Part shown: positions 7,906-16,327 of the stretch, in pieces
Layout of the letters: every line of letters starts with the position of its first letter
Position numbering within the stretch: position 1 is the first letter of the stretch
Origin: Anaerolineaceae bacterium
GTDB taxonomy: Bacteria > Chloroflexota > Anaerolineae > Aggregatilineales > Phototrophicaceae
Direction of reading: 5' to 3'
Length of the DNA stretch: 64,000 nucleotides
NCBI GenBank assembly: GCA_020634135.1
Contig: JACKCG010000005.1
Span: 1 to 64,000, forward strand
The notes under the pieces: model-generated
Seen by the model: the letters and a program-made list of their open reading frames with translations, nothing else
Told to the model about the DNA's origin: nothing
Database searches by the model: none
Program-made: the position numbers and the translations under genes

Positions 7906-8811
7906 ATGGCAAATACGGCCTCACAACCAACCATCGGAAACGACACACTTCTGGCAAAGATTCGCACTTTCCTGGAACTCATCAAATTTGAGCATACCGT
8001 TTTCGCGCTGCCGTTCGCTTATCTGGGTATGGTACTGGCGGCGCGGGGACTGCCGACGTTCCACCAGTTTTTCTGGGTGACAGTGGCGATGGCCTCGGCG
8101 CGCACACTGGCCTTTGCCGTCAACCGCCTGGCTGACCGGCGCTTTGATGCCACCAACCCGCGTACCGCCAAACGGCCTTCGGTCACCGGGGCGCTCAGTT
8201 CGCGGATCATCGCGGCTTTCGCCGTGCTGGCGCTGCTGCTGTTGGCGCTTTCAGCGGCGCTGCTCAACCCGCTGGCGCTGGCGCTGTTCCCCGGCGCGGT
8301 GGTGTTCCTGCTGGGGTACTCGTACAGCAAGCGCTTTACCACGCTGTGCCACTGGATTCTGGGGTTTACGGATGGACTCGCGCCGATGGGTGGCTGGGTC
8401 GCTGTGGCCGGGAGTATTTTCGCACCTTCTGACCTCCCGGCGTGGCTGCTGATGTTCGCCGTCACTTTCTGGATTGGCGGTTTTGATCTCATATATGCCT
8501 GTCAGGATGTGGAGCATGACCGGCAAGAAGGGCTGTTCTCCTGGCCGAGCCGCCGGGGGATGGCGAACGGCCTGTTTATGGCGAAGGCCAACCATGTTCT
8601 GACCGTATTGGTGTTGATTGTGCTGGGGCTGGTGATGGGGCTGGCATGGCCGTTCTGGGTCGGGTTGGTGATTGTCGCTGGCCTGCTCATCTACGAGAAC
8701 AGCATCGTGAAGCCGGATGACCTGTCCCGCCTGAACGTGGCATTTTTCAATCTCAACTCGTATATCGCCCTGACACTGTTCGCCGGGACGTTCCTGGCGC
8801 TGGTGATCTGA
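7906..8811 (+). CDS. ubiA: UbiA-family prenyltransferase (menaquinone type, MqnP-like)
   Basis: A 301-residue polytopic membrane protein that transfers a polyprenyl chain from its diphosphate to an aromatic ring. The first Asp-rich motif is NRLADRRFD (Asn73, Asp77, Asp81) and the second is in YACQDVEHD, both binding Mg-diphosphate. The RTAKRP segment after motif 1 is typical of 4-hydroxybenzoate/MqnP-type enzymes. The ATG at 7906 follows AAAGAGG; an in-frame upstream ATG at 7861 abuts the previous stop but lacks a good site. Neighbouring ubiD and ubiE, with no chorismate lyase gene, favour 1,4-dihydroxy-6-naphthoate (futalosine pathway) as substrate, but this is inference. Confidence 0.88.
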   Translation: MANTASQPTIGNDTLLAKIRTFLELIKFEHTVFALPFAYLGMVLAARGLPTFHQFFWVTVAMASARTLAFAVNRLADRRFDATNPRTAKRPSVTGALSSRIIAAFAVLALLLLALSAALLNPLALALFPGAVVFLLGYSYSKRFTTLCHWILGFTDGLAPMGGWVAVAGSIFAPSDLPAWLLMFAVTFWIGGFDLIYACQDVEHDRQEGLFSWPSRRGMANGLFMAKANHVLTVLVLIVLGLVMGLAWPFWVGLVIVAGLLIYENSIVKPDDLSRLNVAFFNLNSYIALTLFAGTFLALVI

Positions 8812-8829
8812 TGTTTTGCGGGTAAGCGC

Positions 8830-9453
8830 ATGGCTGTTGAAACTGTGATGGATGGTGTTGTTGCTGCTCTTGCAATCGCACTGCTGATTGCGGTTTATGT
8901 AAGCTGGCTGCTCACCTACCGGACAAGCAAACAACGACCTGTGGGTTCGAGTTTCTGGTTTGCGCTCCCGGCAGGCGCTCAGATTGCGGGTGGTTTCGGT
9001 ATAACGCTGCTAAGTATCTTTTTCGGCTGCCTGCTCTGGATACCGCTGGTATCGGTTTCATCGCCGGTGGCCGCCTGGATACTTCGCCTGTCAGGATTGG
9101 CGCTGGTAGTATGTGGGGTGGCGCTGTGGTTCTGGTCACGGCGGACATTGGGCAGAATGATGGGAATCAGCACCAGTTCTGCCGCGCAGTTGCAGGTGAA
9201 TCACGTCCTGGTTCAACATGGCCCCTATGCTTTTGTGCGCCACCCGATGTATGTGAGTTACTGGTGCTTGCTGGCCGGGCTACTGGTCATGTACCGGACG
9301 ATCACCCTGCTCATCCTGCTGGCGCTGATGGTTGCCTCAATGTCCCGGCGCGCTGGCAGGGAAGAACAGGTGTTAAGAATCGCCTTTGGCACAGATTGGG
9401 AGAGCTACGCGGGGCGAGTGCCGAAGTTTTTCCCGCGTATCAGGCGCGACTGA
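8830..9453 (+). CDS. Isoprenylcysteine carboxyl methyltransferase-like membrane protein
   Basis: A 207-residue protein with about five hydrophobic segments and the C-terminal catalytic signature GPYAFVRHPMYVSYW followed by REEQVLRIAFG and WESYAGRVPKFFP. This is the conserved core of the ICMT/PEMT-like methyltransferases, which use S-adenosylmethionine at the membrane surface. In bacteria the substrates are mostly unknown. Placement between ubiA and ubiE suggests a membrane lipid or quinone-related substrate. It starts 18 bases after ubiA. Confidence 0.82.
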   Translation: MAVETVMDGVVAALAIALLIAVYVSWLLTYRTSKQRPVGSSFWFALPAGAQIAGGFGITLLSIFFGCLLWIPLVSVSSPVAAWILRLSGLALVVCGVALWFWSRRTLGRMMGISTSSAAQLQVNHVLVQHGPYAFVRHPMYVSYWCLLAGLLVMYRTITLLILLALMVASMSRRAGREEQVLRIAFGTDWESYAGRVPKFFPRIRRD

Positions 9454-9494
9454 GGCTGTTTCGAACTTCTCACGAATACAACATGGAATGAGCA

Positions 9495-10202
9495 ATGGCA
9501 CATCTGACTGGAAAAGACCGCGCTGATTACGTGCAGGATATGTTCGGGCGCATCGCGGGGCGTTACAACCTGATGAACCGACTGATGACCTTCGGCCAGG
9601 ATATGCGCTGGCGGCGTTTCGTCGTCCAGCAGGCGGATTTGCCCCCCGGCGGCAAGCTGCTCGACCTTGCTACCGGAACAGGCGATATAGCCTTTGAAGC
9701 AGTCAGGGCTGTTCCTGGGTTACAGGCCGTCGGTGCGGATTTCTCGCTGCCGATGATGCGTGTCGGCCAGCAAACGCCGATGGGAAAGCGGGTTGGCTGG
9801 GCCGGGGCGGACGCGCTTAACCTGCCGTTCCCGGATAACACCTTTGACGCAGTAACGTCCGGCTACCTGGCGCGCAACGTGATAGATATTCCGCGTATGC
9901 TCGCCGAGCAGCTTCGTGTCCTCAAACCCGGCGGGCGGGTCGTCGTGCTGGATAGCTCCCCTCCCCCTGCCAACCTCTTGCGCCCGTTCATCGAAATCCA
10001 CCTGCGCTATGTGATTCCGACTCTGGGTCGTCTCGTCGCCGGGAAAAATGGCGCGGATGCCTACCAATATCTACCCAGTTCCACCCAGGCCTTCAAGACG
10101 CCGGATGAATTGGCCGCCCTGATGCGTGACGCCGGGCTGCGGAACGTGCAGTACAAAACCTTCATGTTCGGCACGATGGCCGTCCATTGGGGGGAGAAGT
10201 AA
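9495..10202 (+). CDS. ubiE: UbiE/MenG-type demethylmenaquinone methyltransferase
   Basis: The 235-residue protein carries the family N-terminal signature MFGRIAGRYNLMNRLMTFGQ, the SAM site LLDLATGTGDIAFE (motif I), and motif III LRVLKPGGRVVVLD. UbiE/MenG methylates the naphthoquinone ring of demethylmenaquinone, the last step of menaquinone synthesis. The usual family insertion near the C terminus is present in reduced form (YQYLPSSTQAFKTPDEL). It ends the ubiD-led transcript; the next gene is convergent, and no clear hairpin terminator lies in the 69 bases between them. Confidence 0.9.
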   Translation: MAHLTGKDRADYVQDMFGRIAGRYNLMNRLMTFGQDMRWRRFVVQQADLPPGGKLLDLATGTGDIAFEAVRAVPGLQAVGADFSLPMMRVGQQTPMGKRVGWAGADALNLPFPDNTFDAVTSGYLARNVIDIPRMLAEQLRVLKPGGRVVVLDSSPPPANLLRPFIEIHLRYVIPTLGRLVAGKNGADAYQYLPSSTQAFKTPDELAALMRDAGLRNVQYKTFMFGTMAVHWGEK

Positions 10203-10271
10203 TCCGATTCATCATGTAGAGGAAGAACTTAAGCCATAACTGGTCGTGAGAAAATCATCCTATTATTGGAT

Positions 10272-10715
10272 TCAGACGGCAGATGTAAAGTTTCCGAGCC
10301 ATTTAACCCATGTCAAATCCGGGTTCACCCGGTTAAACAGGCGTTCGTCGGCTGTCCAGAATTCAACTTCTAATCGTTCGGCAAGGGCAAGGTATTGAGA
10401 GTCGTATGCAGTCGGGCGATTATAAAGTACTGCCATTTCGTAGGCTCTCTTGAGCAGCATTTCGTCAATATGGGTCTGAACGGGGTACTGCAACATAAAG
10501 TCACGAACTTGAATGCCTTCTTCTGGCGAAATTCGCGTTTGAAATACAGCTTTGCGCGTAACTGCCACAATTTCATAGCGAAACAACGTTGGAACTGCGA
10601 GTTGAAAATCCTGTTCCTGCCAATATCCCAATAGGGCTTTAGCCCGTGCAGTAAGGGGTTCATTAAAAACGCTGGTGATAAGGATGCCAGAATCGATCAC
10701 CACTACTGAGGCCAA
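10272..10715 (-). CDS. PIN-domain toxin (VapC-like)
   Basis: The 147-residue protein has the PIN nuclease acidic residues: Asp8 in VVVIDSGIL, a Glu in RYEIVAVTRK, Asp in TAYDSQYLALAE and Asp in FWTADERLF. VapC toxins use these to bind Mg and cleave RNA, often tRNA. The TTG start at 10715 is favoured because GTGAGGAAACCTC precedes it. A GTG at 10703, which shares a base with the antitoxin stop, is the alternative. It overlaps the upstream antitoxin by 13 bases, the usual toxin-antitoxin layout. Confidence 0.8.
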   Translation of the reverse strand: MASVVVIDSGILITSVFNEPLTARAKALLGYWQEQDFQLAVPTLFRYEIVAVTRKAVFQTRISPEEGIQVRDFMLQYPVQTHIDEMLLKRAYEMAVLYNRPTAYDSQYLALAERLEVEFWTADERLFNRVNPDLTWVKWLGNFTSAV

Positions 10716-10939
10716 GAGGTTTCCTCACGGAGTTCATCCAGTAAATCCTGTACCCCAAAATAATGCCGCTCACCGTACTTCGCTTTAAGCTGTGACTGGA
10801 AACTTTCTACGTTCAGCAACCATTTATCCCAATCGAAAGCAGGTGCGGTGATGGCGCTTAGAAATTCCAGGACACGCTCTTGTTGAGGGGTGTCAAGCTG
10901 GCGAACCTTGTCCAGAATCTGTTTTTCAAGCGCATTCAT
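10703..10939 (-). CDS. Antitoxin partner of the PIN toxin
   Basis: A 78-residue acidic, helical protein (MNALEKQILDKVRQLDTPQQ near the start, LLDELREET near the end). Its N-terminal QQERVLEFL pattern resembles DUF2281-type antitoxins found next to PIN toxins, but I cannot name a DNA-binding fold with certainty. The role is inferred mainly from its position directly upstream of, and overlapping, the toxin gene. GGGAGA precedes the ATG by about 8 bases. Confidence 0.7.
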   Translation of the reverse strand: MNALEKQILDKVRQLDTPQQERVLEFLSAITAPAFDWDKWLLNVESFQSQLKAKYGERHYFGVQDLLDELREETSWPQ

Positions 10940-10961
10940 CCGGCTATCTCCCTACACCGCA

Positions 10962-10979
10962 GGTATACCAGGGTATAAT
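10962..10979. promoter_or_regulatory. Repeated GGTATA elements between toxin-antitoxin and ubiX
   Basis: GGTATACC (10962-10969, itself a palindrome) is followed two bases later by GGTATAAT (10972-10979), whose TATAAT could serve as a -10 toward ubiX. The tandem sites in the 92-bp divergent gap are candidates for autoregulation by the antitoxin complex. No good -35 accompanies the TATAAT, so the promoter part is weak. Confidence 0.35.
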
Positions 10980-11031
10980 CTCTGATATATTTTACCACGA
11001 CACGCTATATTCATGAGAGTTGTGAACACCT

Positions 11032-11625
11032 ATGACTAACCGCCTCATCATCGGCATTTCCGGCGCGTCCGGCGTGATTTACGGGATTCGCCTCCTGGAA
11101 GTGCTGGCACAGGACAACACCATCGAAACGCATCTCATCCTCAGCGGCGCGGCCAAAGCCACCATCACCCAGGAAACGGACTGGACGGTGAAAGCCGTCG
11201 AAGCGTTGGCCGACGTGGTGCATACCCCCGGCAATATCGGCGCAAGCATCGCCAGCGGCTCGTTCGATACCCTGGGGATGATCGTCGCGCCGTGCAGCAT
11301 CAAGTCACTTTCGGCCATCGCCCACAGCTACGACGCCGACCTGATCGCCCGCGCCGCCGATGTCCAACTCAAGGAGGGCCGCCCGGTGCTGCTGCTGGTG
11401 CGCGAGACTCCGCTGCACATCGGCCACATCAAACTCATGCTCCAGGCCGCCGAAAACGGTGCGATCCTCATGCCGCCGGTTCCGGCGTTCTATGGCAAAC
11501 CACAAACAGTGGATGACATTGTGAACCAGACGGTAGGCCGTGCCCTGGCGCGGATCGGCATCAAAAACCAGTTGTACTTCGAGTGGCTGGGGATGGGGAA
11601 GGACAAGTCCGCCGATGGAGAATAG
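11032..11625 (+). CDS. ubiX: Flavin prenyltransferase UbiX
   Basis: The 197-residue protein has the UbiX/Pad1 hallmarks: IGISGASGVIYGIRLLE (FMN phosphate loop), FDTLGMIVAPCSIKSLSAIA with the conserved PCS-x-KS-x-S region, VLLLVRETPLH, and MPPVPAFYGKPQTVDDIV near the C terminus. It transfers dimethylallyl to reduced FMN, producing the cofactor required by UbiD enzymes such as the one encoded about 5 kb upstream. It is separated from the rest of the quinone genes by the divergent toxin-antitoxin pair and overlaps the following gene by 11 bases. Confidence 0.93.
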   Translation: MTNRLIIGISGASGVIYGIRLLEVLAQDNTIETHLILSGAAKATITQETDWTVKAVEALADVVHTPGNIGASIASGSFDTLGMIVAPCSIKSLSAIAHSYDADLIARAADVQLKEGRPVLLLVRETPLHIGHIKLMLQAAENGAILMPPVPAFYGKPQTVDDIVNQTVGRALARIGIKNQLYFEWLGMGKDKSADGE

Positions 11626-12055
11626 GGAGACAGTCCGCGCCTTCCTGGAAACACAGTCCACACTGGCGCTGGCGACGGTAGACGAGGCCGGAAATCCCCA
11701 GGCCGCCCCACTGTTTTACATATCCGACGACGACCTCAATCTCTATTGGCTCTCTTCCCCTACCAGCCGCCACAGCCTCAACCTGGCTGCCAACAAGCAA
11801 GTCGCTGCGACAATCTACCCCGCTGTCTGGGAGTGGACAGCGATTCGCGGCCTGCAAATTGAGGGAGAAGCGGGTATCGTGCGAGATAGCGCCCATCGTG
11901 AAACCATCCTGACTCGTTACCGCCACAAGTTCAACCTCCCGCCCGACCTGAACGCCATTATTGAGCAAAGTATCCTCTACAGCCTACGCCCTACCTGGAT
12001 TCGCTGGCTGGATAATGGTGTTTCGTTTGGGTATAAGGCCGAAATCACCTTATAA
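11615..12055 (+). CDS. Pyridoxamine 5'-phosphate oxidase-like FMN-binding protein
   Basis: A 146-residue split-barrel protein: FLETQSTLALATVDEAGNPQ at the N terminus, then PLFYISDDDLNLYWLSSPTS and a WTAIRGLQIEGEAGIV strand. These are shared by the PNPOx-like general stress and FMN/F420-binding proteins. It is too short and lacks the C-terminal region of true PdxH, so a pyridoxal role is not supported. The start ATG lies inside the end of ubiX (11-base overlap), indicating coupling. Possibly a flavin carrier or reductase; this is inference. Confidence 0.78.
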   Translation: MENRETVRAFLETQSTLALATVDEAGNPQAAPLFYISDDDLNLYWLSSPTSRHSLNLAANKQVAATIYPAVWEWTAIRGLQIEGEAGIVRDSAHRETILTRYRHKFNLPPDLNAIIEQSILYSLRPTWIRWLDNGVSFGYKAEITL

Positions 12056-12088
12056 TAGGGTTAATGAATATGGTGGCGAGGTTTGTTG

Positions 12089-12487
12089 ATGACGACCGTA
12101 CACATTAAGCCCTACCAAACTCTGCTCATGATTACCCTGATTGCGTTCCTGGGGCTGGTTATTGGGCCGCAGGGAACCGTGTATAACAGCCTGTTCCCGG
12201 TATTTTTCATTGTGTTGATCTGGGGTATGATTGTGACGCCGCTGGCCTACCGGCGGGAACATGCCCACCCGCAGCCGCAGGCCAAATTCAAGCGTGGGGT
12301 ACAGCCGGATATGTACGCCATGATTGACCGGATGCTGGCATACCTGGATGTGGATGAGATGGCCTATTTACAGCGACGGCTAGCGGAAATTGAAACTGAC
12401 CAGATGGATGATTTCCCGGCAACTTTGGAGTCACTCCTCAGCCAGCGGGAAGCCGATGCGCGGCGCAAACTCAGCGGGTCGCGCTGA
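12089..12487 (+). CDS. Two-helix membrane protein of unknown function
   Basis: The 132-residue protein has two hydrophobic helices at about residues 12-28 and 34-52, then a soluble tail with YAMIDRMLAYLDVDEMAYLQ and a LAEIETDQMDDF segment. I do not recognise a named family. GGCGAGG precedes the ATG. Its last 17 bases overlap the convergent glycosyltransferase gene, so the two genes must share their terminator region. Confidence 0.6.
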   Translation: MTTVHIKPYQTLLMITLIAFLGLVIGPQGTVYNSLFPVFFIVLIWGMIVTPLAYRREHAHPQPQAKFKRGVQPDMYAMIDRMLAYLDVDEMAYLQRRLAEIETDQMDDFPATLESLLSQREADARRKLSGSR

Positions 12488-13967
12488 CCAACCACAGCAC
12501 CACTGAGGCCGTCTCATCAGTTTCACCAGGACGCGGAAAGATGGCAATCTTCTCCGCCTGTGCGTCTAAACTGGACACGTCCAGGCCAATCAGCGGCGCA
12601 TTGTCCACCAGAACGTAGACCGCACCATAAGTATCCAGTGCTTGCTCAACCTCAGTTCGCCCCGGCGCAGCGGCACACTGCATTTTCCGCCCACCCACTG
12701 CATAGAAATTCGCCCGGTGGCAGCTATCAGGGAACATACTGGCGATGACTGGCAATTCTGGTCGCGTAAGGGTCTGCGGAAAAGCCTGTACCCCTTCACG
12801 CAGCCCGTATCCTGCACTGTGATCGGTGATGTACTGGGTACGGATCGCCCCCGGCAGCGGCAGATTACCCGGATCACGGAAAGCCGCGAGCATAAAGGGA
12901 ATGAATCCCAATATCAGGACAGCCGACACCAACCCGGCCACGACCCACTGTTGGCGCGATTCTTGCAACCAGTCCAGCAAAATGCCCCACCCTGCCCCGG
13001 CCAGTATCAACAGCATTGGCAGGGCAACAACGTAGTGACGCGGTAGTACCTCTCGCCCGACAAAAACGATGATTGCCAATGGCAGCAACCCGGCCAGCAG
13101 CAGCAACCAGATAAAACGGCCCGGTTTTTGCTGGTGAAAGATGACCAGTAAAACCAATCCGGCCAGCACTGCCACCGACCAGCCCAACGTGCCAAATCCG
13201 CTCAACTGCTCCCACAGGCGTGTCACATTGGCGATAAATGCCGGTTGGTCGCCGCCGGATGCGCCGTCGAGACCAATCCAGCCTAACGCAATTGAGAAGA
13301 AATCTTTGCTCCGCACAGCGAGATAAACCAGAGGAGGAAGTAAACAGGCGAAGGCCACCGTACCGGCAATCATCAACCCGGACAGCCGCTGCCTGAGTGG
13401 TTGGCGCTGCGCCGCCAGTATAATCACAGTGACTGTCAACGCAAATGGGGCGGCGGTGAACTTGAACAGGACGGCCAGGCCAAGCGTCAGACCGGTGAAT
13501 ATTGCATCGCGCCAGCGCCCCGAAAGGTAAAATCGCAGGCTAAACCACAGGGTGACGACCACCAGTGCCCCGGCTTCCGCATCGCTCAGTGCCAGGCGTT
13601 CAAAGAAGAATAGATAAGGAGAAGTGATGCTTAACAGGCTGCCGAGTGCTGCGGCCTTCAAACCAAACAGGTGATTCAACAGCGTGTAGCCCGCTGCGAA
13701 TCCGAACAGACTTACCAATACCGTTGCGAAGCGTCCCGCAAAAACCGGCGTTTCCTGTGGGAAGAAGAGCGCAATCGGCCAGTGATTGATGATCTTGCCA
13801 TCGCTGATCGCCCAGAAAGGGTGCCCATTCCAGACTTCAACGGCTCGTGTAAGATGCAGCCCCTCATCATTATGAAGAGGAAGGCTTTCCAGCCCTGGCA
13901 GACGTGTACCCCACCAGGCCAGGCATAGCACAGTAAATAGAATTAGCCGAAAATAGCGGTGTCTCAT
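12471..13967 (-). CDS. Membrane glycosyltransferase, GT39/ArnT-like (GT-C fold)
   Basis: A 498-residue protein with about ten transmembrane segments. The first periplasmic loop has the acidic pair in HNDEGLHLTRAVE, corresponding to the catalytic DE of protein-O-mannosyltransferase and ArnT-type enzymes that use polyprenyl-phosphate sugars. The C-terminal 110 residues form a soluble extracytoplasmic domain. A polyprenyl-phosphate sugar synthase-like GT2 is encoded at 30167. The acceptor is unknown. It is transcribed toward, and overlaps, the small membrane-protein gene. Confidence 0.75.
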   Translation of the reverse strand: MRHRYFRLILFTVLCLAWWGTRLPGLESLPLHNDEGLHLTRAVEVWNGHPFWAISDGKIINHWPIALFFPQETPVFAGRFATVLVSLFGFAAGYTLLNHLFGLKAAALGSLLSITSPYLFFFERLALSDAEAGALVVVTLWFSLRFYLSGRWRDAIFTGLTLGLAVLFKFTAAPFALTVTVIILAAQRQPLRQRLSGLMIAGTVAFACLLPPLVYLAVRSKDFFSIALGWIGLDGASGGDQPAFIANVTRLWEQLSGFGTLGWSVAVLAGLVLLVIFHQQKPGRFIWLLLLAGLLPLAIIVFVGREVLPRHYVVALPMLLILAGAGWGILLDWLQESRQQWVVAGLVSAVLILGFIPFMLAAFRDPGNLPLPGAIRTQYITDHSAGYGLREGVQAFPQTLTRPELPVIASMFPDSCHRANFYAVGGRKMQCAAAPGRTEVEQALDTYGAVYVLVDNAPLIGLDVSSLDAQAEKIAIFPRPGETDETASVVLWLVSATR

Positions 13968-13988
13968 GGCTGGCTCGGATTACAGATG

Positions 13989-14016
13989 AAAAAGCCCGCT
14001 ACGGTCTGCGAGCTTT
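13989..14016 (-). terminator. Terminator after infA
   Basis: Read on the minus strand, AAAGCTCGC pairs with GCGGGCTTT (9 bp with one G-U) around an 8-base loop and is followed by TTTTT-like sequence. It lies about 55 bases past the infA stop and just before the glycosyltransferase start, separating the two transcripts. Confidence 0.7.
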
Positions 14017-14069
14017 ATTGCTATGAATAAGGCCGAAATTTCTGAGACTGCCTGATAATACCCTGACAG

Positions 14070-14327
14070 CTATTCCGCGCTGTCGTCGCCACCGCCGCCG
14101 CGAGGATCACGGTAACGAAACGTGATGCGTCCTCGTGATGGGTCGTACACGCTCATTTCCACCTTAACCCGGTCTCCCAGCAGGATGCGAATATAGAATT
14201 TCCGCATCTTACCGGAAAGATATGCCAGAATCCGGTGCCCATTTTCAAGCTCTACCAGAAACTGGGTATTCGGCAGCGCTTCAACAACGATGCCCTCAAC
14301 TTCAATCTTATCGTCTTTTTTCGCCAT
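14070..14327 (-). CDS. infA: Translation initiation factor IF-1
   Basis: The 85-residue protein is a clear IF-1: [40 protein letters not shown] and [20 protein letters not shown] form the single OB-fold that binds the ribosomal A site. The body is the usual length; a C-terminal tail of about 13 residues rich in Gly and acidic residues ([12 protein letters not shown]) is additional. It is the last gene of a minus-strand rpsA-rpsU-infA series, about 100 bases after rpsU. Confidence 0.95.
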   Translation of the reverse strand: MAKKDDKIEVEGIVVEALPNTQFLVELENGHRILAYLSGKMRKFYIRILLGDRVKVEMSVYDPSRGRITFRYRDPRGGGGDDSAE

Positions 14328-14427
14328 AGCACTCCAAACTTACTCAAAACAACAATCCGCTGCCATCACTGTACAGCGGTTTATGAACTCGGTATGAGAT
14401 TTACCAGCATCACTCAGGCGAACCTGA

Positions 14428-14628
14428 TTACCGCCCTTGCGCTTTGCGCTGGCGGCGGCGTGACCGGCGAATCGCCTTCTTCTTCTCAATGCGGCGCAGT
14501 TCACTTTTCGAAATATGCCAGCGTTTGCGCCGTACTGTACTTAATACACCACTGTTTGTCACGCGCTTGCGGAAGCGGCGTAAAAGTTGTTCCTGACTTT
14601 CATTTGGTTTCAGCGTAACAGAAGCCAT
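14428..14628 (-). CDS. rpsU: 30S ribosomal protein bS21
   Basis: A 66-residue very basic protein with the bS21 pattern: ESQEQLLRRFRKRVTNSGVL then RRKRWHISKSELRRIEKKKA and a poly-Arg tail. S21 assists mRNA start-site pairing on the 30S subunit. It lies between rpsA and infA on the same strand, 67 bases after rpsA. Confidence 0.93.
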   Translation of the reverse strand: MASVTLKPNESQEQLLRRFRKRVTNSGVLSTVRRKRWHISKSELRRIEKKKAIRRSRRRQRKAQGR

Positions 14629-14695
14629 AGATGCGTCAGCCTGCTCCTTTCCTAAATGCTAGTTGGTGTGTTTTAGTAGGATTGATGGAACAACC

Positions 14696-15934
14696 CTACG
14701 CTTCATTGCCTATACTTTCTAATTGTACCGAATCTGTTTCGCCTTGACTACCGTCAACTTCAGCCTTTTCGTCATCACGCTCTACGGGAAGCCCGGCTTC
14801 AGCGCGGCGCGAGAGCCACTTTTCATGTTCTTCCGGTGTGACTTCCTTCAGACTCAGTCCCAGGCGCTGCTTATCAGCTTCAATGCTGATAATACGCATC
14901 AGGAGCGTTTGGCCTTCATAAATGATCGCCGTTGCATCTGCCGGAGCTGGTTCCGCAATCTGGCTGACATGCAGCAGGGCTTCAATACCCGGATCCAGGC
15001 TGACAAACGCCCCAAACTGGGCCACCCGCGACACCACACCTTCAACCAGTTGGCCGACATGATACAGGTCTTCAATCTGCGACCAGGGATTTGGCTGAGT
15101 GCGTTTGAGGCTCAGACCGATCCGTTTGCCCTCAGCATCCAGGCGCAGGATGTACACTTCGATTTTGTCACCAACATTCACCACCTCACGCGGGTGTTTC
15201 ACGCGGTGCCAGGCCAGTTCGGAAATATGGATCAGACCGTCCGCGCCGCCCAGATCAACGAATGCGCCAAAGTCACGCAGTCCGCTTACTGTGCCGGTAC
15301 GAATGTCACCCTCAGAGAGCTTCTCCAGCAGAGCTTCCTTTTTGGCTTCACGGCGTTCACGCTGTGCCTCGCGCTGGCTAAACACCAGGCGGCGGCGTTT
15401 GCGATTCACTTCAATCACCTTGACCATGACGGTCTTGCCCATCAACCCGGACATGAACGCTTTGCGGTCATCTTCGTTGATGCCGCGTGGCAGGTCGGCG
15501 ACATGGCTGGCCGGGATAAAACCACGCAGATTACCGAAGGGGATAATCACGCCGCCCCGGTTGACATCAATTACTTCACCTTCCCAGACATCTTCATTGG
15601 TCATCAACTCTTCGGCGCGCTTCCAGTCTTCACTCTGCAACGCCTGCGAAACCGACAACACCATGTTGCCGTCCATGTCTTCCACACGCAGAATCACCAC
15701 GTCAATTTCTGCGCCAACCTGGTAATCCATAGCACTTTTTCCCAGGCGTTCGATGTCATGCCGTGAAACGATACCGTCACGCCCCACGCCGACATCCACA
15801 ATCAAGCCCTGGTTATCAACCGCCAAAATACTGCCGGTCACCAGATCACCACGCTCCAATGCGGTTTCGGCAAAGGATGCTTCTAAAAGCGCAGCAAAAT
15901 CCATGTCGTTCGACAGTGTATCATTGAGTTGCAT
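14696..15934 (-). CDS. rpsA: Ribosomal protein S1-type protein with four S1 domains
   Basis: The 412-residue protein holds four S1 OB-fold repeats at about residues 28-97, 112-180, 198-268 and 283-355. The third contains the classic GLRDFGAFVDLGGADGLIH and the fourth VAQFGAFVSLDPGIEALLH. Proteobacterial S1 has six repeats; four is usual in Gram-positives and Chloroflexota. The C-terminal 45 residues are acidic and unstructured. It is preceded by a consensus promoter and a leader of about 200 bases, where autoregulation of S1 could act. A paralogue with the same layout is at 41909-43183. Confidence 0.9.
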   Translation of the reverse strand: MQLNDTLSNDMDFAALLEASFAETALERGDLVTGSILAVDNQGLIVDVGVGRDGIVSRHDIERLGKSAMDYQVGAEIDVVILRVEDMDGNMVLSVSQALQSEDWKRAEELMTNEDVWEGEVIDVNRGGVIIPFGNLRGFIPASHVADLPRGINEDDRKAFMSGLMGKTVMVKVIEVNRKRRRLVFSQREAQRERREAKKEALLEKLSEGDIRTGTVSGLRDFGAFVDLGGADGLIHISELAWHRVKHPREVVNVGDKIEVYILRLDAEGKRIGLSLKRTQPNPWSQIEDLYHVGQLVEGVVSRVAQFGAFVSLDPGIEALLHVSQIAEPAPADATAIIYEGQTLLMRIISIEADKQRLGLSLKEVTPEEHEKWLSRRAEAGLPVERDDEKAEVDGSQGETDSVQLESIGNEA

Positions 15935-16142
15935 ACTCTTGAATCCCCCTTACTGGGTCTTTTTTGGGTGATGTCCCCAGGAAGTAGGCAAACAAAAACC
16001 GTTAATCCAGCCCGGCTGGGTAGATTAGCGGATGAGGTCACAGTGGTTATGAATAATCAAAAAACACACGGACAAATATGGCGCGTTCTCTCCCAACTCG
16101 ATTGGGACTTCACGCGGGCCCCTTCCTGGAAAATTCAGGCGC

Positions 16143-16171
16143 ATTATACTGGTTAGAAAAATGTTTGTCAA
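16143..16171 (-). promoter_or_regulatory. Consensus sigma-70 promoter of rpsA
   Basis: On the minus strand this reads TTGACA, exactly 17 bases, TATAAT: a perfect match to both consensus hexamers. Transcription would begin near 16136, giving a leader of about 200 bases before the rpsA start. In the 393-base gap to the glycerate kinase gene I see no other gene; two short 5-bp hairpins occur in the leader (CCCAA/TTGGG and CCAGC/GCTGG). Confidence 0.85.
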
Positions 16172-16327
16172 TAATCGGCAGGGGGAAATCAAAGATTGCG
16201 GTACAATAAGTGTCACGCTCTTGGCTGGCACCTCATCGCCAGCATAAATATGGCGTTTTAACGGCATTGAGGCAGAGGATGAGGCCATTCCAACTGATAA
16301 ATTTTAGCAAAACAAAAAGAGTAACTC

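Noticed and set aside
14723..15766. Long open frame on the plus strand (347 codons)
   Set aside because: It is antisense to rpsA, whose S1 motifs are unambiguous, and has no recognisable domain.
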